In this document: piece by piece, positions 33,521 through 42,199 of the stretch
Numbering within the stretch: position 1 is the first letter of the stretch
Layout: each line of letters opens with the position of its first letter
Assembly: GCF_900187975.1 (NCBI RefSeq)
Contig: NZ_FZPC01000040.1
Coordinates: 1 to 53,802 of the forward strand
DNA length: 53,802 nucleotides
Source: Pseudomonas delhiensis
GTDB lineage: Bacteria > Pseudomonadota > Gammaproteobacteria > Pseudomonadales > Pseudomonadaceae
Direction of reading: 5' to 3'
Notes under the pieces: generated by a model
The model's database searches: none
Seen by the model: the letters and a program-made list of their open reading frames with translations, nothing else
Told to the model about the DNA's origin: nothing
Translations under genes and position numbers: made by a program

Positions 33521-33988
33521 GTGCAAGCCTCCCGCAAGACAGCCGATGCAGCACCTATCGCCGCCACCAGCCAGCCATCCGGCCGGCCGTTCCTTCGGCA
33601 ATTGCTGGCGGCCCGCCAGGAGTGGATCGAGGAACGCCTCTATGCCATGGCCGAAGCCAGCGGCTACAAGCAGGTCACCCCGGCCATGAGCCGCCTGTTC
33701 GGCCTGATGAAACGTCAACCGGTAGGTATTTCGGTACTGGCCCGGCAATTGGCGATCTCTCGCCAGGCGGTACACAAGCTGGTCAACGAAGCGGTGCAGA
33801 TGGAACTGGTCGAGTTGATCGACAGCGAGGAAGACAAGCGCGTCAAGCTGGTCGGCTTTACGGCCAAGGGCTTCGCCATGTCCGTCGCGGCGACCCGCAA
33901 CCTGGAAAAGATCGAGCAGGACCTGGCCCAGCGGATCGGCCAGGCCGACCTGGACGAACTCAAGCGCATCCTCGCCAAGGCCTGGTAA
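33521..33988 (+). CDS. MarR-family transcriptional regulator
   Basis: A 155-residue winged-helix regulator. The core is GYKQVTPAMSRLFGLMKRQP, then the recognition helix ISVLARQLAISRQAVHKLVN, then the wing VELIDSEEDKRVKLVGFTAKG, ending with a dimerisation helix. I chose the GTG at 33521, with GAGAAG upstream. The alternative TTG at 33491 lies inside the -10 box of the best promoter and cannot be translated from it. It is divergent from the beta-oxidation operon and precedes the MhpT-like carrier. Matching palindromes at five places in 8.6 kb suggest it is the local repressor. MarR proteins of hydroxycinnamate pathways answer to aryl-CoA thioesters, which would suit the CoA chemistry here. Confidence 0.88.
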   Translation: MQASRKTADAAPIAATSQPSGRPFLRQLLAARQEWIEERLYAMAEASGYKQVTPAMSRLFGLMKRQPVGISVLARQLAISRQAVHKLVNEAVQMELVELIDSEEDKRVKLVGFTAKGFAMSVAATRNLEKIEQDLAQRIGQADLDELKRILAKAW

Positions 33989-34024
33989 GGCGGGGCCGGC
34001 GGCGATGGCCGGCTCACAAAAATA

Positions 34025-34042
34025 CGTCAACACAGGTTGACA
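34025..34042 (+). promoter_or_regulatory. MarR operator 2, upstream of the MhpT-like carrier
   Basis: CGTCAAC-ACAG-GTTGACA keeps 6-base perfect arms. Its right arm contributes TTGACA (34037-34042), which with GATATT (34060-34065) after 17 bases makes a plausible promoter. Operator 3 follows 41 bases later, about four DNA turns, so both sites face the same side. Confidence 0.7.
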
Positions 34043-34065
34043 TAACTTCCAGGGACGCAGATATT

Positions 34066-34083
34066 CGTCATCACAGGTTGACA
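34066..34083 (+). promoter_or_regulatory. MarR operator 3, upstream of the MhpT-like carrier
   Basis: CGTCATC-ACAG-GTTGACA matches operator 2 in 17 of 18 positions. It would lie at the start of the carrier transcript, where a bound repressor blocks initiation or clearance. Tandem operators at one promoter suggest tight or cooperative control. Confidence 0.65.
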
Positions 34084-34167
34084 TTTTCGACCTGTGGCGG
34101 ACGCCTATCCATCTGCGCGATTCCGCCATGAACATCCTGAAAAAACCCACAAGAAAAGGATAGTTTC

Positions 34168-35385
34168 ATGGGCAATCCCCCCGTGTCGGCACGTGCGCTG
34201 CTGACCATCTCGTTGTGCTTCTGTGTCGCCCTGCTCGAAGGGCTGGACCTGCAATCGGCCGGCATAGCCGCCTCCGGCCTGCGCCAGGAGCTGAGCCTGT
34301 CGCCCCAGCAATTGGGCGCAGTGTTCAGCGCCGGCATTCTCGGCCTGCTACCCGGCTCGCTGCTCGGCGGCGTGCTCGCCGATCGCCACGGTCGTCGCAT
34401 CGTGCTGCTCGCCGCCATAGGCGTCTTCGGTCTGTTCTCGCTACTCACTGCCTTCGCCTGGAACCTGCCAAGCCTGCTGCTGGCCCGCCTGATGACCGGT
34501 ATCGGCCTGGGCGCGGCACTGCCCACGCTGATCGCACTGACCGCCGAAGCGGCCAGCGATCGGCACCGCGGGCGTGCCGTCAGCCTGATGTTCTGCGGTA
34601 TGCCGCTAGGTGGGGTGCTGGCTACGGTGCTGGGCATGGAAGGCGTGGCCGCCAGTTGGCGCACCGTGTTCTATGTCGGCGGCATCGCCCCCCTGGTGCT
34701 GGTGCCGCTGCTCTACCTGCTGCTTCCGGAGTCGTCGGCCTTCGAGCGCAACCGCGCCGCAGGCCGGGAAGACGTGCAGCAGCCCTCCATGGCGGCGCTG
34801 TTCGGTCCGCAACGCAGCGGCACCACGCTGCTGATGTGGGTGGTGTTCTTCTTTACGCTGATGGTGGTCTACATCCTGCTCAACTGGCTGCCCAGCCTGC
34901 TGATGGGGCAAGGCCTCAGCCATGAACAGGCCGTGCGGGTGCAGGCCGGCTTCGGCCTGGGCGCGGCCGCCGGTTCGCTGGTGCTCGGCAGCCTGCTGGA
35001 CCGCTGGCGCGCCGGGAAGGTGGTAGGCCTGATGTACCTGGGCATCCTCATGGCGCTGCTCTGCCTGCGCCTGGCCGGCAGCTACGAGCTGCTGCTGCCG
35101 GCGGGCGCGCTGGCCGGCTTCTTCACCATCGGTGGCCAGTTGGTGCTCTACACCCTGGCGACGGTGGTCTATCCCAGCGCCATCCGCTCCACCGGACTGG
35201 GCTGCGCAGTGGCCTGCGGGCGCCTGGGCGCCATGCTCGGCCCACTGCTGGTCGGCCACCTGCTGCTGCAGGGGCTGGGGTCCGGCGCGGTACTGGTGGC
35301 AGCGTTGCCCTGCGTGCTCATCGCCGCCCTGCTCGCCGCCTTCATGCTGCGGCGGCCGCAAGCGACACCAGCCGCCACGGCCTGA
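34168..35385 (+). CDS. mhpT: MhpT-like MFS carrier for (hydroxyphenyl)propionate-type acids
   Basis: A 405-residue AAHS-type MFS carrier with 12 predicted helices. It strongly resembles E. coli MhpT throughout, for example ALLEGLDLQSAGIAASGLRQ, FSAGILGLLPGSLLGGVLAD, ARLMTGIGLGAALPTLIALT and YFFTLMVVYILLNWLP-like FFFTLMVVYILLNWLPSLL. The A-motif loop GGVLADRHGRRIVLL is intact. AAAGGA precedes the ATG by 6 bases. Two MarR-type operators lie upstream and an OprD porin gene follows, so this is the outer and inner membrane uptake pair of the regulon. Substrate assignment rests on the MhpT likeness and the meta-cleavage genes downstream. Confidence 0.87.
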   Translation: MGNPPVSARALLTISLCFCVALLEGLDLQSAGIAASGLRQELSLSPQQLGAVFSAGILGLLPGSLLGGVLADRHGRRIVLLAAIGVFGLFSLLTAFAWNLPSLLLARLMTGIGLGAALPTLIALTAEAASDRHRGRAVSLMFCGMPLGGVLATVLGMEGVAASWRTVFYVGGIAPLVLVPLLYLLLPESSAFERNRAAGREDVQQPSMAALFGPQRSGTTLLMWVVFFFTLMVVYILLNWLPSLLMGQGLSHEQAVRVQAGFGLGAAAGSLVLGSLLDRWRAGKVVGLMYLGILMALLCLRLAGSYELLLPAGALAGFFTIGGQLVLYTLATVVYPSAIRSTGLGCAVACGRLGAMLGPLLVGHLLLQGLGSGAVLVAALPCVLIAALLAAFMLRRPQATPAATA

Positions 35386-35477
35386 TCCAGGCCCGCGATC
35401 CCCCTGAAAAGCTTCGCGCGCTGACCACATCGGCGCGTGGGGCCCGTTCGCCCACAAGAAAGACAAAAGGCCCCCCC

Positions 35478-36740
35478 ATGAATCCACTGCGTTCCTGTAC
35501 CCTGCCCCTGGCGCTCGTCTTCGCCAGCCCTTTGCCTGCTGTCGCCGAGATCTTCGGCGACAGCAGCGCCAGTCTGCAATTGCGCAACTACTACTTCGAC
35601 TCCGACTATCGCAATGCACCTACCATCGGCCAGCCTGTGTCTCGGCAACGCGAATGGGCCCAGGGCGCGATTCTCGACTTCCGCTCCGGCTACAGCGACA
35701 CCCCGCTCGGGCTGGGCTTCGACCTGTTGGGGATGAGCGCCCTGCGCCTGGATTCCGCCCCCGGGCGCAGCGGCACCGGCCTGCTCAAGCGCACCGACGA
35801 GGGCCGGGCGCAATCCGGCTACAGCAAGGGCGTGGCAACCGCAAAACTGCGCCTGGGCCGAACCGAATTGAAGGTCGGCGGCCATAGCCCCATGGTGCCG
35901 GTGCTGATCACGCCACCGGTACGCATGTTCTCGCCGGTGTTCCGCGGTACCGAACTGAGCTCCCGTGACCTGGAGGGCTGGACCTTCACCCTGTCGAGCC
36001 TCGACCGCATCATGGGCCGTGACGACGACCGCTTCGAGAAGATGAAGATGGCCTCGCCCTTCGGCCGCTTCCAGAAGGCCGCCGAGGCGGACCGCTTCGA
36101 TTATCTCGGCGCAGAGTACACCCCGGCCAAGGGCATCAGGCTCAGCTACTATCACAGCCGACTGGAGGACATCTACCGCCAGGACTACCTGGGGGCGACC
36201 ATCGCCCAGCCCCTGCCGTTGGGCCAGCTGAAGCACGACATCCGCTTCTACGACAGCGGCGAGGATGGGAAAGCCAACGCTGGCCGTGTGGACAGCCAGT
36301 ACATCGGCCTGATGAGCAACTGGTCGGTGGGGGCACATACCCTGGGCGCGGGCTACTACCGCGTCAGTGGCGACACCGGAATGCCGGGCATTTCCGGCAC
36401 GGTGCTGAGCGTTCACAGCGAAGGCGCCCTGGTCAGCGACATGGTCAACCGCAACGAGCGCCACTGGCAGCTGAACTACCAGTACGACTTCAGCGCCATT
36501 GGCTTTCCCGGCCTGAGCGCCCGGCTGCGCTACCTGCGCGGCGACAACATAGACATACCCGCCCTGCAGTCCGGCGATGCTCATGAAAGCGAACGCTACC
36601 TGCAGCTTTCCTACGTGGTACAGGAAGGCCCGCTACGCGGAGTGGCCTTCAACGTACGCAATAGTTCCTACCACAGCAGCTTCGCCCGCGATGTGAACCA
36701 GACTCGGATCAACATCGACTACAGTTTCAAGCTCTGGTGA
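35478..36740 (+). CDS. OprD-family porin of the MarR-linked uptake unit
   Basis: A 420-residue outer-membrane porin with signal peptide ending AVAEIFGDS. OprD landmarks are LQLRNYYFDSDYRN, QREWAQGAILDFRSGYSDTP, LGLGFDLLGMSALRLD, FSPVFRGTELSSRDLEGWTF and the terminal aromatic NIDYSFKLW. It follows the MhpT-like carrier by 92 bases and ends at a bidirectional terminator. It is inferred to admit the aromatic acid used by the pathway. It is clearly different from the porin at 24605-25879 (last third differs, for example SYYHSRLEDIYRQDYLGA). Confidence 0.92.
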   Translation: MNPLRSCTLPLALVFASPLPAVAEIFGDSSASLQLRNYYFDSDYRNAPTIGQPVSRQREWAQGAILDFRSGYSDTPLGLGFDLLGMSALRLDSAPGRSGTGLLKRTDEGRAQSGYSKGVATAKLRLGRTELKVGGHSPMVPVLITPPVRMFSPVFRGTELSSRDLEGWTFTLSSLDRIMGRDDDRFEKMKMASPFGRFQKAAEADRFDYLGAEYTPAKGIRLSYYHSRLEDIYRQDYLGATIAQPLPLGQLKHDIRFYDSGEDGKANAGRVDSQYIGLMSNWSVGAHTLGAGYYRVSGDTGMPGISGTVLSVHSEGALVSDMVNRNERHWQLNYQYDFSAIGFPGLSARLRYLRGDNIDIPALQSGDAHESERYLQLSYVVQEGPLRGVAFNVRNSSYHSSFARDVNQTRINIDYSFKLW

Positions 36741-36767
36741 AGACGCCCCCGGGTGGGGCACAAAAGA

Positions 36768-36797
36768 AAGCCGCCGGGGCTCAGGCCCCGGCGGCTT
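36768..36797. terminator. Bidirectional terminator between converging operons
   Basis: GCCGCCGGGGC (36770-36780) and GCCCCGGCGGC (36785-36795) form a perfect 11-base stem with a TCAG loop, extended by two A-T pairs. Leftward it is followed by TTTCTTTTG, a good T-tract; rightward by TTCTGTCT. It separates the porin gene from the converging amidohydrolase gene. Confidence 0.85.
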
Positions 36798-36806
36798 CTG
36801 TCTGGC

Positions 36807-37838
36807 TCAGGCCAGGCGCGGGAACAAGCGCAATGCGTTGTCGCGATTGATGGCGCTGCGCTGAGCGTCGGTGAAGCCGTATGCATCGAGCAGGCCGGTG
36901 AAGTGGCTGGAGCGCTCCTTGTTGGCATAGGGCCAGTCGCTGCCGAAGGTGATGTTCTCCGGCTTGGCGAAAGCCAGCAATGCCGGCAGCGCGTAGGCAC
37001 TGCTGGAAAGCGCAGTGTCGAAATAGAACTGGCGCAAGCGACGGATGCCGCCTTCCGTAGAGCCGTCCGCCGAGCAGATACGCGCCATGCGCTCCGCCGC
37101 ATAGGGCACGAAGCCGCCGGCATGAGACAGGATGATCTTCAGGTTCGGGTAGCGTTCCAGGCAGCCACGCTTGGCCAGGTTCAGTGCGGCTCGGGTGGTA
37201 TCCAGCAGGAAGTCCGCGGCATAGGGCGGAATGCCCGGTACTTCCGGGGCGGGAAGCTCCGAGGGGTGGATGAACACCCGGGCCTGGTGCCGATCGAGCG
37301 CCTGCAGCAACGGGTCCCACTCCGGCGTGCCCACGTAGGTGCCGCGAACGTTGGCCAGCAAGATCACGCCATCGGCCTTGAGGTGGGTCAGCGCGTATTC
37401 GGCCTGCTCGATGGCGCCTTCTACGTCAGGCAGGGTGAGCGTGGCGAAGAAACCGAAGCGCCCGGGGTATTTGTCCACTACCTCGGCGCAGTACTCGTTG
37501 ACCTCCTTCGCCTTCACCCTCGCTTCGGCGTCATTGCCCAGGTGCACACCCGGGGTGGAGACCGAGAGGATGCCGCTTTCGATGCCGTTGCTATCCATCA
37601 GGTCCAGCGCGGCTTCCGCGCTCCATTTGGGAATGGGCAGGCCGCCGGCTGTAATGCCGCGTGACTCCAGCCACTGCCCGTAGAAGGGCGGGACTATGTG
37701 TTGGTGCGTGTCGATGCGACGCGCGGCCTTCGCGCCTGAAGTGCTCTTCGGCGAGGCGGCCTGCGCCGGTGAAAGCCCGGAAAGAGCGGCGGCGGTGGCG
37801 GCAGTTGCCATGGATACCAGTACCTGTCTACGTTTCAT
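36807..37838 (-). CDS. Tat-exported amidohydrolase-2 family protein (ACMSD-like)
   Basis: A 343-residue TIM-barrel metal enzyme of the ACMSD / amidohydrolase-2 family, whose members decarboxylate, hydrate or hydrolyse aromatic and muconate-like acids. It begins with a twin-arginine signal (MKRRQVLVSMATAATAAALS), so a periplasmic place is predicted. The metal motifs are RIDTHQHIVPP (HxH), FIHPSE, ILSHAGGFVPYAAERMARI and FGSDWPYANK. I chose the ATG at 37838 because the signal starts there. Last gene of the leftward thioesterase / ligase / dehydrogenase operon. A paralogue without signal peptide is at 42200-43273; the two share DTTRAA-NL and SNGI/VNGI blocks. The reaction is unknown. Confidence 0.88.
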   Translation of the reverse strand: MKRRQVLVSMATAATAAALSGLSPAQAASPKSTSGAKAARRIDTHQHIVPPFYGQWLESRGITAGGLPIPKWSAEAALDLMDSNGIESGILSVSTPGVHLGNDAEARVKAKEVNEYCAEVVDKYPGRFGFFATLTLPDVEGAIEQAEYALTHLKADGVILLANVRGTYVGTPEWDPLLQALDRHQARVFIHPSELPAPEVPGIPPYAADFLLDTTRAALNLAKRGCLERYPNLKIILSHAGGFVPYAAERMARICSADGSTEGGIRRLRQFYFDTALSSSAYALPALLAFAKPENITFGSDWPYANKERSSHFTGLLDAYGFTDAQRSAINRDNALRLFPRLA

Positions 37839-37883
37839 TGCGGATTCCAATTCTTGTTGTGAGTGGGGCCGTGGCACGGCCAA

Positions 37884-39662
37884 TCAGAACAGCGTCTCCG
37901 ACCAATCCAGGGACGGGCAGCGCTGCAGCAACACCGTCTGAGCCAGGCCCGGCGCGCCGGTCAGGATGTGCTCGGCATAGAACTCGCCGGCGAGCAGCTT
38001 CGCCCGCAGGAAGTCCCGGTCCGCGCCGGCGCGCTCCAGGCCCGCCCGCGCCGCCAGCACCATGCGCCCCCACTGCCAGCCACCGGCCACCTGGCCGAAC
38101 AGCATCAGGAAAGGAACGGCGACGGCCAGCACCTGCTCAGGCTCCGTCGCGAAGCGCTCGCGCAGTTGCCGAGCTGCCTGCTCCAGCGCCTGCACCGCCG
38201 TGCCCAGGCGTAGCCCGAGGCTGCAAGGGTGCTCCGCCAGGTCGGCCGCGACCGCGCGCATGTCCGCCAGCAGGCCATCGAGGTGCCCGGCGCTGTCGCG
38301 CAGAATCTTGCGGCCTATCAGATCGTTGGCCTGGATCGCCGTGGTGCCTTCGTAGATGGTGCCTATACGGGCATCGCGATAGTGCTGGCTGACTCCGGTT
38401 TCCTCGACGAAGCCCATGCCGCCATGCACCTGCACCGCCAGCGAGGTGACTTCCAGGCTGGTCTCGGTCGCCCAGCCCTTGAACACCGGTGTCATCAGTT
38501 CGACGAAGCCCAGGTGCGCGGCCCGCACCTCGGGTTGCGGATGCTGCTGGGCGAAGTCCTGGGCCTGGGCAATCACCAGCGCCAGCGCACGCATGGCCTC
38601 GGTCTGAACACGCATGCGAAGGAGCATGCGGCGCACATCGGGGTGACGGATGATCGGCACGTTGCGATTGCCTGCCAGATCACCACCCTGCTGGCGCTGG
38701 CGGGCATAGTCAAGGGCCTGCTGATAGGCACGTTCGGACAAACCCAGCGCCTCGATGCCGACGGTCAGGCGAGCCTGGTTCATCATCACGAACATGGCCT
38801 CCAGGCCACGATTCGGCTGCCCCACCAGGTGGCCGAAGGCTCCCCCCTCGTCACCATAGGCCATCACGCAGGTCGGGCTGGCATGGATCCCCAGCTTGTG
38901 CTCCACCGACACGCAGCGCACATCGTTGCGTTCGCCCAGGCTGCCGTCTTCGTTCACCAGGAACTTCGGCACCAGGAACAGCGAGATGCCCTTGGCCCCC
39001 GGCGGCGAGTCCGGCAGCCGGGCCAGTACCAGGTGCACGATGTTCTCGGTCAGGTCCTGCTCGCCCCAGGAGATGAAAATCTTCTGCCCCTGCAAGCGGT
39101 AGCCGCCGCTTCCATCCGGGGTAGCACGGCAGCGGATGGCGCCGACGTCGGAACCAGCCTGGGGCTCGGTGAGGTTCATGGTGCCGCTCCAGCGACCGCT
39201 GACCATGGGAGGCAGGTAGCGTGCCTTCAGCGCCTCGCTGGCACAGGCCTCCAGGGCCTCTATTGCCCCCAAGGTGAGCCCCGGGCACATGGAAAAGGCC
39301 TTGTTCGCTGCCATGAACATTTCCGTGATGGCCGACGAGGCAACGCAAGGCAGGCCCTGCCCGCCCAGGGCAGCCGGGACAGCGACGTTGTTCCAGCCCG
39401 CCTCGATACAGCGCTGGTAGGCCAGGTCGAAGCCCTTGGCGGTCCTCACCCCGGCCGGGCTCCAATGCACGCCCTCGATGTCCGCCGGCTGGTTCAACGG
39501 CGCCAGGACCCCGGCAGCGAACTTGCCGGCCTCCTCGCACACTGTGGCCAGCAAGCCGGCGTCCATTCCCTCGAACGACGGCAGGCTGGCGAGTGCATCG
39601 AGGTCCAGCAGGTTTTCCATCACGAAGCGCAGGTCGGCAAGTGGCGGATTGAAAGGCGTCAT
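37884..39662 (-). CDS. Acyl-CoA dehydrogenase, long class, second copy
   Basis: A 592-residue relative of the enzyme at 31600-33375 with the same landmarks: MNLTEPQAGSDVGAIRCRAT, KIFISWGEQDLTENIVHLVL, HKLGIHASPTCVMAYGDEGG, VQVHGGMGFVEETGVSQHYR and catalytic Glu in GTIYEGTTAIQAND. The start at 39662 overlaps the ligase stop (ATGA), so the two products are made together. This suggests it acts first on the CoA ester made by the ligase. The N-terminus MTPFNPPLADLRFVMENLLD is typical of the class. Its exact substrate is not determined. Confidence 0.92.
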   Translation of the reverse strand: MTPFNPPLADLRFVMENLLDLDALASLPSFEGMDAGLLATVCEEAGKFAAGVLAPLNQPADIEGVHWSPAGVRTAKGFDLAYQRCIEAGWNNVAVPAALGGQGLPCVASSAITEMFMAANKAFSMCPGLTLGAIEALEACASEALKARYLPPMVSGRWSGTMNLTEPQAGSDVGAIRCRATPDGSGGYRLQGQKIFISWGEQDLTENIVHLVLARLPDSPPGAKGISLFLVPKFLVNEDGSLGERNDVRCVSVEHKLGIHASPTCVMAYGDEGGAFGHLVGQPNRGLEAMFVMMNQARLTVGIEALGLSERAYQQALDYARQRQQGGDLAGNRNVPIIRHPDVRRMLLRMRVQTEAMRALALVIAQAQDFAQQHPQPEVRAAHLGFVELMTPVFKGWATETSLEVTSLAVQVHGGMGFVEETGVSQHYRDARIGTIYEGTTAIQANDLIGRKILRDSAGHLDGLLADMRAVAADLAEHPCSLGLRLGTAVQALEQAARQLRERFATEPEQVLAVAVPFLMLFGQVAGGWQWGRMVLAARAGLERAGADRDFLRAKLLAGEFYAEHILTGAPGLAQTVLLQRCPSLDWSETLF

Positions 39663-41392
39663 CGTTGGTTCTCCAGGTTCTGCAGCTCCCGCCACTGGAT
39701 CTTGCCGGTCGCCGATTTCGGCAGCGCGTCGACGAATTCGACCAGGCGGGGAATCTTGTAGGCCGCCATCTGTTGGCGCGACCAGTTCATCAGGCTTTCG
39801 GCATCGAGCGCTTCACTCGTGGCCGACCTCAGTACGACCACGGCCTTCACCGCTTCCCGGCCATCCGCGGCGCGCCCGGCGATCACACAGGCTTCCTGGA
39901 TGTCGGGGTGGTGGTAGAGCAGGCTCTCAACCTCGCTGGGCCAGACCTTGTAGCCGTTGACATTGATCATTCGCTTCAGGCGCTCGGCCATGAACAGGTA
40001 GCCCTGCTCGTCGAAATAGCCGATGTCGCCGGTGCGCAGGAACTGCCTGCCCTGGATCTCGACCAGGGACTCCGCGGTGGCCTCGGGGTTGTTCCAGTAG
40101 CCACTGAACAGCGAGGGGCAGCGCGTGACTATTTCGCCTTGCCGCCCCAGGGGTTGCTCGGCGTCGCTTTCAAGGCAGAGGACGCGGGTATCGACATCGA
40201 ACAAGGGAATGCCCAGGCATTGCGGCTTGGGGCACCCGGGCGGGTTCAGGTGGATGGCGCCGCACACCTCTGTCATGCCCCAGCCTTCCTGGTAGTGCAG
40301 GCCGGTCAGTTGGTGCAGACGCTCGGCGACGGCGGCAGGCATCGCGGTACCGCCCCCACCCATCATCTGCAGGCTCGAGAAGTTCCTCCGGTCGAGGCCC
40401 TCCACGCCGAGCAGATCGACGATCATCGTCGGGATACTGGTCCAGTGGGTGACGCCACGGGTCTCGATCCAGTCGAGGGCGACCTCGCGGTCCCAGCGCG
40501 GCAACAGGACGATAGAGGCGCCCAGGGCCAGGGGGACGAGCATCGAGGCGCACATCCCGGTGACATGGAAGTAAGGCGCGGTAGCCAGGACCACCGACTC
40601 GCTGGACCAGTGGTTCCAGTGCATCAGCGCGACCAGTTGGGCATTGACCGCCCTGTGGCTGAGCATGCAGCCCTTGGGCCGCCCCGTGGTGCCGGAGGTG
40701 TAGACGAGCATCGCCAGGTCCTCGCCGCAGCGTTGTGCGACGCTGGCCAGGGGCGGATGCCGCAGGGCCTGGCCCAGGGTGCTGGTGGCGGCACCGGCCG
40801 GCTGCCTGGCCGGCTCCGCGAGGAACGCCGGTACCAGTTCGGACGCAGTCGCTGGCAGGTCGTCGGCGTAGCAGGCCAACACCAGATGCTCGAAAACGCC
40901 CTGGAGGAGCAGCCCCGAGAATGCCGCTTCGAGGTCCTGGGCGGCCAGCACCACGCGGGCGCCGCTGTCCTCGATCAGCCAGCGCAGCTCAGCTTCGAGG
41001 TTCATGGGGTTGACCGGCACTACCACGGCATCGGCGCGGAGGATGGCGTAGAAGGCGACAATGAATGCGGGGCTGTTCTGCATGTCCAGCAGCACTCTGT
41101 CGCCGGGGCGCACGCCAAGGTTCTGCACCAGGTAGCCAGCCAGGCGCTGGACCCGCTCGTACAGCTCCCGGTAGCTGAGGGTGGCGCCATAGAAGTCGAT
41201 GGCGATCTCGTGGGGAAAGCGCTTCGCGTTGGTCTCCAAGGCTTCCTGGATGGCAGTGGCAGGTAACCCCGGGTGACGCGGTACGTGCCGTGCCAGCAGG
41301 CGATGGGCCGCCGCCTCTACCGGTTCAGGCTGGCCGTGGGCGGACAGGGGCGCAGGCAAGCCGGTTACGGAAAAACTGTTGTTATTATTCAT
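39659..41392 (-). CDS. AMP-forming acyl/aryl-CoA ligase
   Basis: A 577-residue ANL-superfamily ligase that activates a carboxylic acid with ATP and CoA. The P-loop is LVYTSGTTGRPKGCMLSHRA; the A5 motif is GWGMTEVCGAIHL; the hinge and A8 region is TGDIGYFDEQGYLFMAERLK followed by RMINVNGYKVWPSEVES. Lys564 in PKSATGKIQWRE is the catalytic lysine. I chose the ATG at 41392 because GGAG is 5 bases upstream. It is the second gene after the thioesterase gene and is translationally coupled to the dehydrogenase. It resembles long-chain fatty-acid and aryl-alkanoate ligases. It would commit the imported acid to beta-oxidation. Confidence 0.92.
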   Translation of the reverse strand: MNNNNSFSVTGLPAPLSAHGQPEPVEAAAHRLLARHVPRHPGLPATAIQEALETNAKRFPHEIAIDFYGATLSYRELYERVQRLAGYLVQNLGVRPGDRVLLDMQNSPAFIVAFYAILRADAVVVPVNPMNLEAELRWLIEDSGARVVLAAQDLEAAFSGLLLQGVFEHLVLACYADDLPATASELVPAFLAEPARQPAGAATSTLGQALRHPPLASVAQRCGEDLAMLVYTSGTTGRPKGCMLSHRAVNAQLVALMHWNHWSSESVVLATAPYFHVTGMCASMLVPLALGASIVLLPRWDREVALDWIETRGVTHWTSIPTMIVDLLGVEGLDRRNFSSLQMMGGGGTAMPAAVAERLHQLTGLHYQEGWGMTEVCGAIHLNPPGCPKPQCLGIPLFDVDTRVLCLESDAEQPLGRQGEIVTRCPSLFSGYWNNPEATAESLVEIQGRQFLRTGDIGYFDEQGYLFMAERLKRMINVNGYKVWPSEVESLLYHHPDIQEACVIAGRAADGREAVKAVVVLRSATSEALDAESLMNWSRQQMAAYKIPRLVEFVDALPKSATGKIQWRELQNLENQR

Positions 41393-41439
41393 GGATTCTC
41401 CAAACGACAAACGAATGGGCTCGGCAGGCAACGAACCGG

Positions 41440-41901
41440 CTACATCGCGACGATCGCCATCGGCGAGCTGGCGGTGGCCACCAGCCGCCCCTGGCTGCAG
41501 AACAACCGCGCGCTGGCGTATATCAGCGAGCGGCCGTGCTTCTCCAACTGCCCCTGGACGCGGTAGTCGCCCTGGGGCGCCGGGCGTAGGTAATTGACCG
41601 TCAGCGCGGTGGTCGCGGCGGTGCGCCCTGCCTCCAGCACGGACAGGGCGGCGAAAGCCAGACCGAAGTCCAGCAGCGCGGCGACTATGCCGCCCTGGAT
41701 CACCCCCCCGCCCTGGGTGAAGCTTTCGTCCACCGAGAACGAGGCCTCGACGCTGCCACGCTCGGCGTGCACCAGGCGCATGCGCAATTGCTGCGCGAGG
41801 GGGCTATCGGGAACCGGCCGGTCGTGCCAGCCACCTGCCATGAATTGTTCGATGAAAAGTCGATCCGGATTGTCCGGACCGGCGCTGGGTGCTACCCGCA
41901 T
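41440..41901 (-). CDS. PaaI-type hotdog-fold acyl-CoA thioesterase
   Basis: A 153-residue hotdog protein. The signature GGGVIQGGIVAALLDFGLAF carries the conserved Asp of the active-site helix; AATTALTVNYLRPAP and VATASSPMAIVA are the matching strands. AGGAG lies 10 bases before the ATG at 41901; an earlier TTG at 41943 is less likely. It is the first gene of the MarR-linked ligase operon. It may release CoA from dead-end aryl-CoA esters, as PaaI does, or hand the shortened free acid to the ring-cleavage genes. The second role would bridge the two halves of this island and is my inference. Confidence 0.85.
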   Translation of the reverse strand: MRVAPSAGPDNPDRLFIEQFMAGGWHDRPVPDSPLAQQLRMRLVHAERGSVEASFSVDESFTQGGGVIQGGIVAALLDFGLAFAALSVLEAGRTAATTALTVNYLRPAPQGDYRVQGQLEKHGRSLIYASARLFCSQGRLVATASSPMAIVAM

Positions 41902-41976
41902 CGGCCATGCACTCCTACTGGGCTGAAAAACAGGCCAGACCAAGACGGGTGTGACAACGCCGCAGCCCAGCCATCA

Positions 41977-41994
41977 AGTCAACCTTGATTGACA
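41977..41994 (-). promoter_or_regulatory. MarR operator 4, upstream of the thioesterase/ligase operon
   Basis: AGTCAAC-CTTG-ATTGACA has one arm mismatch against the MarR palindrome. It lies 76 bases before the thioesterase start, between operator 5 and the gene. Its location makes this operon part of the same predicted regulon. Confidence 0.65.
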
Positions 41995-42024
41995 GGATCC
42001 CAGCGTGGCTAAAAGTGCGCCTTA

Positions 42025-42042
42025 TGTCAACCTTGGTTGACG
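42025..42042 (-). promoter_or_regulatory. MarR operator 5, upstream of the thioesterase/ligase operon
   Basis: TGTCAAC-CTTG-GTTGACG keeps perfect 6-base arms. It is 48 bases from operator 4, and minus-strand TTGACA within it can serve as a -35 element. The stretch from here to 42199 holds no gene. Confidence 0.7.
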
Positions 42043-42199
42043 AGATTATCGCCATCTTGCGATAACGGCGCAGCAGGCGATACGCCGGCCTTAGGCGTTG
42101 GTCGATGCTGCGCAGGAGGCGTTAGGTCTGGAAGCGAGCCTCCGGATTTATCGTCCGGGAATTGCTGGAGCAACTCGGTGAATGACAGGGGGAAACGGC

